A stretch of DNA of 8,105 nucleotides from Acholeplasmatales bacterium (GTDB taxonomy: Bacteria; Bacillota_I; Bacilli_A; Acholeplasmatales; Anaeroplasmataceae), in assembly GCA_017388605.1 (NCBI GenBank), contig JAFPIE010000201.1, positions 1 through 8,105 of the forward strand, read 5' to 3'. A program made the translations under genes and the position numbers. A model generated the notes under the pieces. It searched no databases, was not told the DNA's origin, and was given only the letters and a program-made list of their open reading frames with translations. Below are positions 6,344 through 8,105 of this stretch, piece after piece (position 1 is the first letter of the stretch; each line of letters opens with the position of its first letter).

Positions 6344-7330
6344 ATGGATTTAATGACATCCGTAATCTTAATTATGGTGTTCGTAATTATTTATGTCATC
6401 TTAATAGAAATATTTTCAATGTTATTCCGTATTACAGGACTAACGAAAGAGAAAGCTTCATTCCAGGCAATTTCTTTGCTTACCAATTGTGGCTTCACAA
6501 CTGGTGAAAGTGAGGTTATTACTTCCGATCGCTTAAGAAGAAGAATTGCGATTGCTGCAATGATTTCAGGCTATAGCTTTTCCGTAGTAATTGTATCCCT
6601 ATTGATCAACGTATTCATGAGGGTATCTACACAAAACCAAGAGGATAATTATAAATGGTTCTTTATCGCCTTTGGTATATTTATCTTACTTTTAATCATT
6701 ACTCAAATTCCATTTGTAAAAAGATTGTTTGAAAAGCTTATTGGTGCAATCGCACATGTCGTATTAAGAAGAAATGATGGTGAAAATATTATCACATTAT
6801 TAGATAATTATGGCAAGGATGCCATGGTTGAGGTTTATTTAAATCGTGTACCTGAATTTATGGTAGATACGACCGTTGTTGATAGTAAGATTAAGGATAA
6901 ATATAAAATTAATATTTTAATGTGTAAGCGTAATGGAAAGGTTTTAGATGTAACAAAGGATACTATATTTAAAAAGAAGGATTCCTTAGTTATCTTTGGT
7001 TCATTTTCTGGTATCAAGAATTGCTTCACAAAGAAGGTGAAGGAAACAAAGAAGAATGTCATTGAGCTCATCGAGGAATATGGTGATGAGGCTATGACAG
7101 AAATTCAATTAAATCAGCTTCCAGAATTCCTTAAGGATAAGGGCTTATACGAAAGTGGATTAAAATTAAATTATAATATTAATTTATTAACGATAAAGCG
7201 TAAGGAACAATTCATCCCTATTCAAGCATCTACAATGCTTCAAAAGGGTGATGTCATTGTAGTCTTTGGTCCATACCAAAGAATAAAAGAAGCCTTCGCA
7301 AGCAAAAATGAGGATGAAATAGGCAAATAA
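6344..7330 (+). CDS. Membrane protein with Trk-like GFTTG segment and two RCK_C (TrkA-C) domains
   Basis: A 328-residue protein. The first ~130 residues are membranous: helix at about 6-28, then a short segment ending in TNCGFTTGESE (47-57), helices at about 67-92 and 104-126. GFTTG resembles the pore-loop filter of TrkH/KtrB potassium transporters. The cytoplasmic part holds two RCK_C (TrkA-C) domains, about 150-228 and 238-318, that are clearly duplicated: DNYGKDAMVEVYLNRVPEF against EEYGDEAMTEIQLNQLPEF, and later SLVIFGSFSGIKNCF against VIVVFGPYQRIKEAF. RCK_C domains bind small ligands, c-di-AMP in some proteins, and gate ion channels. The nucleotide-binding RCK_N domain is absent. A role in potassium or other ion transport or sensing is inferred; related proteins are usually annotated only as 'TrkA-C domain protein'. 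The start is the ATG at 6344, with AAGGGAAG at 6328-6335. The in-frame GTG at 6335 overlaps that site and is less likely. The terminator overlaps its 3' end. Confidence 0.82.
   Translation: MDLMTSVILIMVFVIIYVILIEIFSMLFRITGLTKEKASFQAISLLTNCGFTTGESEVITSDRLRRRIAIAAMISGYSFSVVIVSLLINVFMRVSTQNQEDNYKWFFIAFGIFILLLIITQIPFVKRLFEKLIGAIAHVVLRRNDGENIITLLDNYGKDAMVEVYLNRVPEFMVDTTVVDSKIKDKYKINILMCKRNGKVLDVTKDTIFKKKDSLVIFGSFSGIKNCFTKKVKETKKNVIELIEEYGDEAMTEIQLNQLPEFLKDKGLYESGLKLNYNINLLTIKRKEQFIPIQASTMLQKGDVIVVFGPYQRIKEAFASKNEDEIGK
6788..7297 (+). repeat. Tandem duplication encoding two RCK_C domains
   Basis: Within the membrane protein gene, codons about 149-229 and 237-318 encode two copies of the same ~80-residue module, joined by a short lysine-rich linker. 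The shared skeleton is YGxxAMxExxLNxxPEF near the start, a KYKIN/NYNIN strand in the middle and an xxVxFGxxxxIKxxF end. The copies have drifted at the DNA level, so the duplication is old and not a recent slippage event. Confidence 0.8.
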
Positions 7331-7341
7331 TGCCTATTTTT
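7317..7341 (+). terminator. Terminator overlapping the stop codon of the RCK_C membrane gene
   Basis: AATAGGCA and one more A (7317-7325) pair with TGCCTATTT (7331-7339) over 9 bp, with T residues running to 7341. The 5-nt loop (7326-7330) contains the TAA stop codon at 7328-7330, so the left arm is coding. Confidence 0.85.
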
Positions 7342-7346
7342 CTTTT

Positions 7347-7367
7347 AAAAAAAGCCCCTTAGGGCTT
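7347..7367 (-). terminator. Terminator overlapping the stop codon of the pseudouridine synthase gene
   Basis: Read on the minus strand, AAGCCC (7367-7362) pairs with GGGCTT (7357-7352) around the loop TAAG (7361-7358), then TTTTT (7351-7347). The loop holds the gene's TAA stop codon (7361-7359). It faces the plus-strand terminator just upstream and separates the two convergent transcripts. Confidence 0.85.
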
Positions 7368-8009
7368 AAATTCTATTAGTTCATTTGGTGCCATATTTCC
7401 TAAAAGGTAATTTCCAATACGGGATCTTTTTAATTCGATAACCAAATTAGAGGAAATCTTAACTAATCTTCTAATTTGATGATATATTCCTTCATATAGA
7501 ATAACTTTGCAGGTATAATCATCTATTTTAAAAACCTTAGCTGGTGTTGTCATTTTACCATCCATAGAATAGGATTTTTTCATAGATTCTATAAATTCGT
7601 TTGTAATTTTATATTTTACCTTTACAATATATTCCTTATCTAAAATAGAGGAATCCCCTGTAATTTCATTTAAGAATTTACCATCGTTAGATAAAATCAT
7701 TAAGCCTTCGCTATCCTTATCTAATCTACCAGCTGGAGATACCTTATGTGGTAAATTGATTTGATGAATATAGCTTCTAGGATCCTTTGAAATCGTGGAT
7801 AATACACCTCTTGGCTTATAATATAGATAATAATAGAAGGGTATAGCTTGAATTCTTTTTCCATCAATTTCTACGATATCTATATCTTCTATAGTAGAAG
7901 TAAATGGGACTTCATCTCCATTTACCGTAATCCTATGATTCTTAACATATTCATTTAATTCTTTTTTTGTTAGCTTAAGACTATTCTTAAGAATGCTATA
8001 TAATCTCAT
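7359..8009 (-). CDS. rsuA: RsuA-type rRNA pseudouridine synthase
   Basis: A 216-residue cytoplasmic enzyme of the RsuA/RluB/E/F family, which turns a chosen uridine in rRNA into pseudouridine. An N-terminal S4-type RNA-binding region (about 1-45; KNHRITVNGDEV at 23-34) leads into the catalytic domain. That domain has YKPRGVL (64-70), then PAGRLDKDSEGLMILSNDG (92-110) with catalytic D97. The segment GIYHQIRRL (174-182) and the ending around LKRSRIGNYLLG (193-204) are closer to RsuA (16S rRNA U516) than to RluB, which has a different motif there. The protein is slightly shorter than E. coli RsuA and its S4 region is divergent, so the target base is inferred from family only. The ATG at 8009 has GTGAGGA (complement of 8016-8022) 6 bp upstream. 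It is convergent with the RCK_C gene and divergent from the gene starting at 8086. Confidence 0.9.
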   Translation of the reverse strand: MRLYSILKNSLKLTKKELNEYVKNHRITVNGDEVPFTSTIEDIDIVEIDGKRIQAIPFYYYLYYKPRGVLSTISKDPRSYIHQINLPHKVSPAGRLDKDSEGLMILSNDGKFLNEITGDSSILDKEYIVKVKYKITNEFIESMKKSYSMDGKMTTPAKVFKIDDYTCKVILYEGIYHQIRRLVKISSNLVIELKRSRIGNYLLGNMAPNELIEFKP

Positions 8010-8028
8010 AGATATTCCTCACATAATT

Positions 8029-8037
8029 ATTTTACCA
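8029..8037 (-). promoter_or_regulatory. Extended -10 promoter for the pseudouridine synthase gene
   Basis: On the minus strand this reads TGGTAAAAT, an extended -10 about 20 bp before the ATG. No convincing -35 is present at normal spacing. As with hypB, the predicted start (near 8022) falls at the 5' edge of the ribosome site, giving a leader of roughly 12 nt. Confidence 0.5.
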
Positions 8038-8055
8038 TTTAATTTGAAAATATAG

Positions 8056-8061
8056 TATAAT
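8056..8061 (+). promoter_or_regulatory. -10 box for the divergent gene at 8086
   Basis: A consensus TATAAT lies 24 bp before the ATG, with a ribosome site (AAGGGA at 8071-8076, then GTG at 8078-8080) between them. No good -35 is seen. It sits back to back with the minus-strand promoter in a 76-bp divergent gap. Confidence 0.5.
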
Positions 8062-8085
8062 AGATTTAAAAAGGGACGTGATTTT

Positions 8086-8105
8086 ATGAAGCAATATATA
8101 AAGCC
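8086..8105 (+). CDS. Start of a gene cut by the window edge
   Basis: An ATG at 8086 opens the frame M K Q Y I K P, still open at the last base. It is supported by a -10 box and a ribosome binding site of the AAGGGAnGTG form, which resembles the AAGGGAAGTG in front of the RCK_C membrane gene. Seven residues are too few to assign a function. Confidence 0.6.

Noticed and set aside
1..8105. Mollicutes-style UGA=Trp code, suggested by the AT-rich composition
   Set aside because: All tryptophans seen are TGG and no gene needs an in-frame TGA; the standard bacterial code fits.
1..8105. CRISPR array, insertion sequence, phage attachment site or tRNA
   Set aside because: No spaced direct repeats, terminal inverted repeats with a transposase, or cloverleaf-like sequence were found; intergenic gaps are all about 110 bp or less.

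Overview
The window is AT-rich, with small intergenic gaps, heavy use of AGA for arginine and TTA for leucine, TAA at every complete stop, strong AAGGAGG-type ribosome binding sites and normal TGG tryptophan codons (no in-frame TGA). This fits a low-GC Bacillota genome, most likely a Bacilli/Erysipelotrichia-like gut anaerobe. That lineage is inferred from composition and gene style only. No mobile element, CRISPR array, tRNA or rRNA is visible.

Layout: the last codons of an upstream gene (1-39), then a membrane family 2 glycosyltransferase (56-1417). Next come hypB, a nickel-handling GTPase (1490-2167); a flavin reductase-like protein with an extra C-terminal helical domain (2274-3209); and a large cytoplasmic GH2 beta-galactosidase of the LacZ type (3315-6239). 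After these lies a small membrane protein with a Trk/Ktr-like 'GFTTG' segment and two tandem RCK_C (TrkA-C) domains (6344-7330). On the minus strand is an RsuA-type pseudouridine synthase (7359-8009), and a divergent plus-strand gene starts at 8086 and runs off the end.

The genes do not form an operon. Each complete gene is followed by its own terminator hairpin, and most have their own promoter, commonly an extended -10 (TGnTATAAT or TGnTAAAAT). Terminators and the next promoter are packed together and sometimes overlap. No shared pathway is evident: envelope glycan synthesis, nickel insertion, flavin redox, beta-galactoside hydrolysis, ion homeostasis and rRNA modification lie side by side. 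This looks like an ordinary core/housekeeping stretch.

The most interesting item is the 6344 gene. It looks like a single M1-P-M2-type membrane unit plus one more helix, joined directly to a duplicated ligand-sensing RCK_C module without the nucleotide-binding RCK_N domain. Second in interest are the flavin reductase/C-terminal helical domain fusion and an isolated hypB with no hydrogenase or other hyp genes in view. No clearly new multi-gene system was found.
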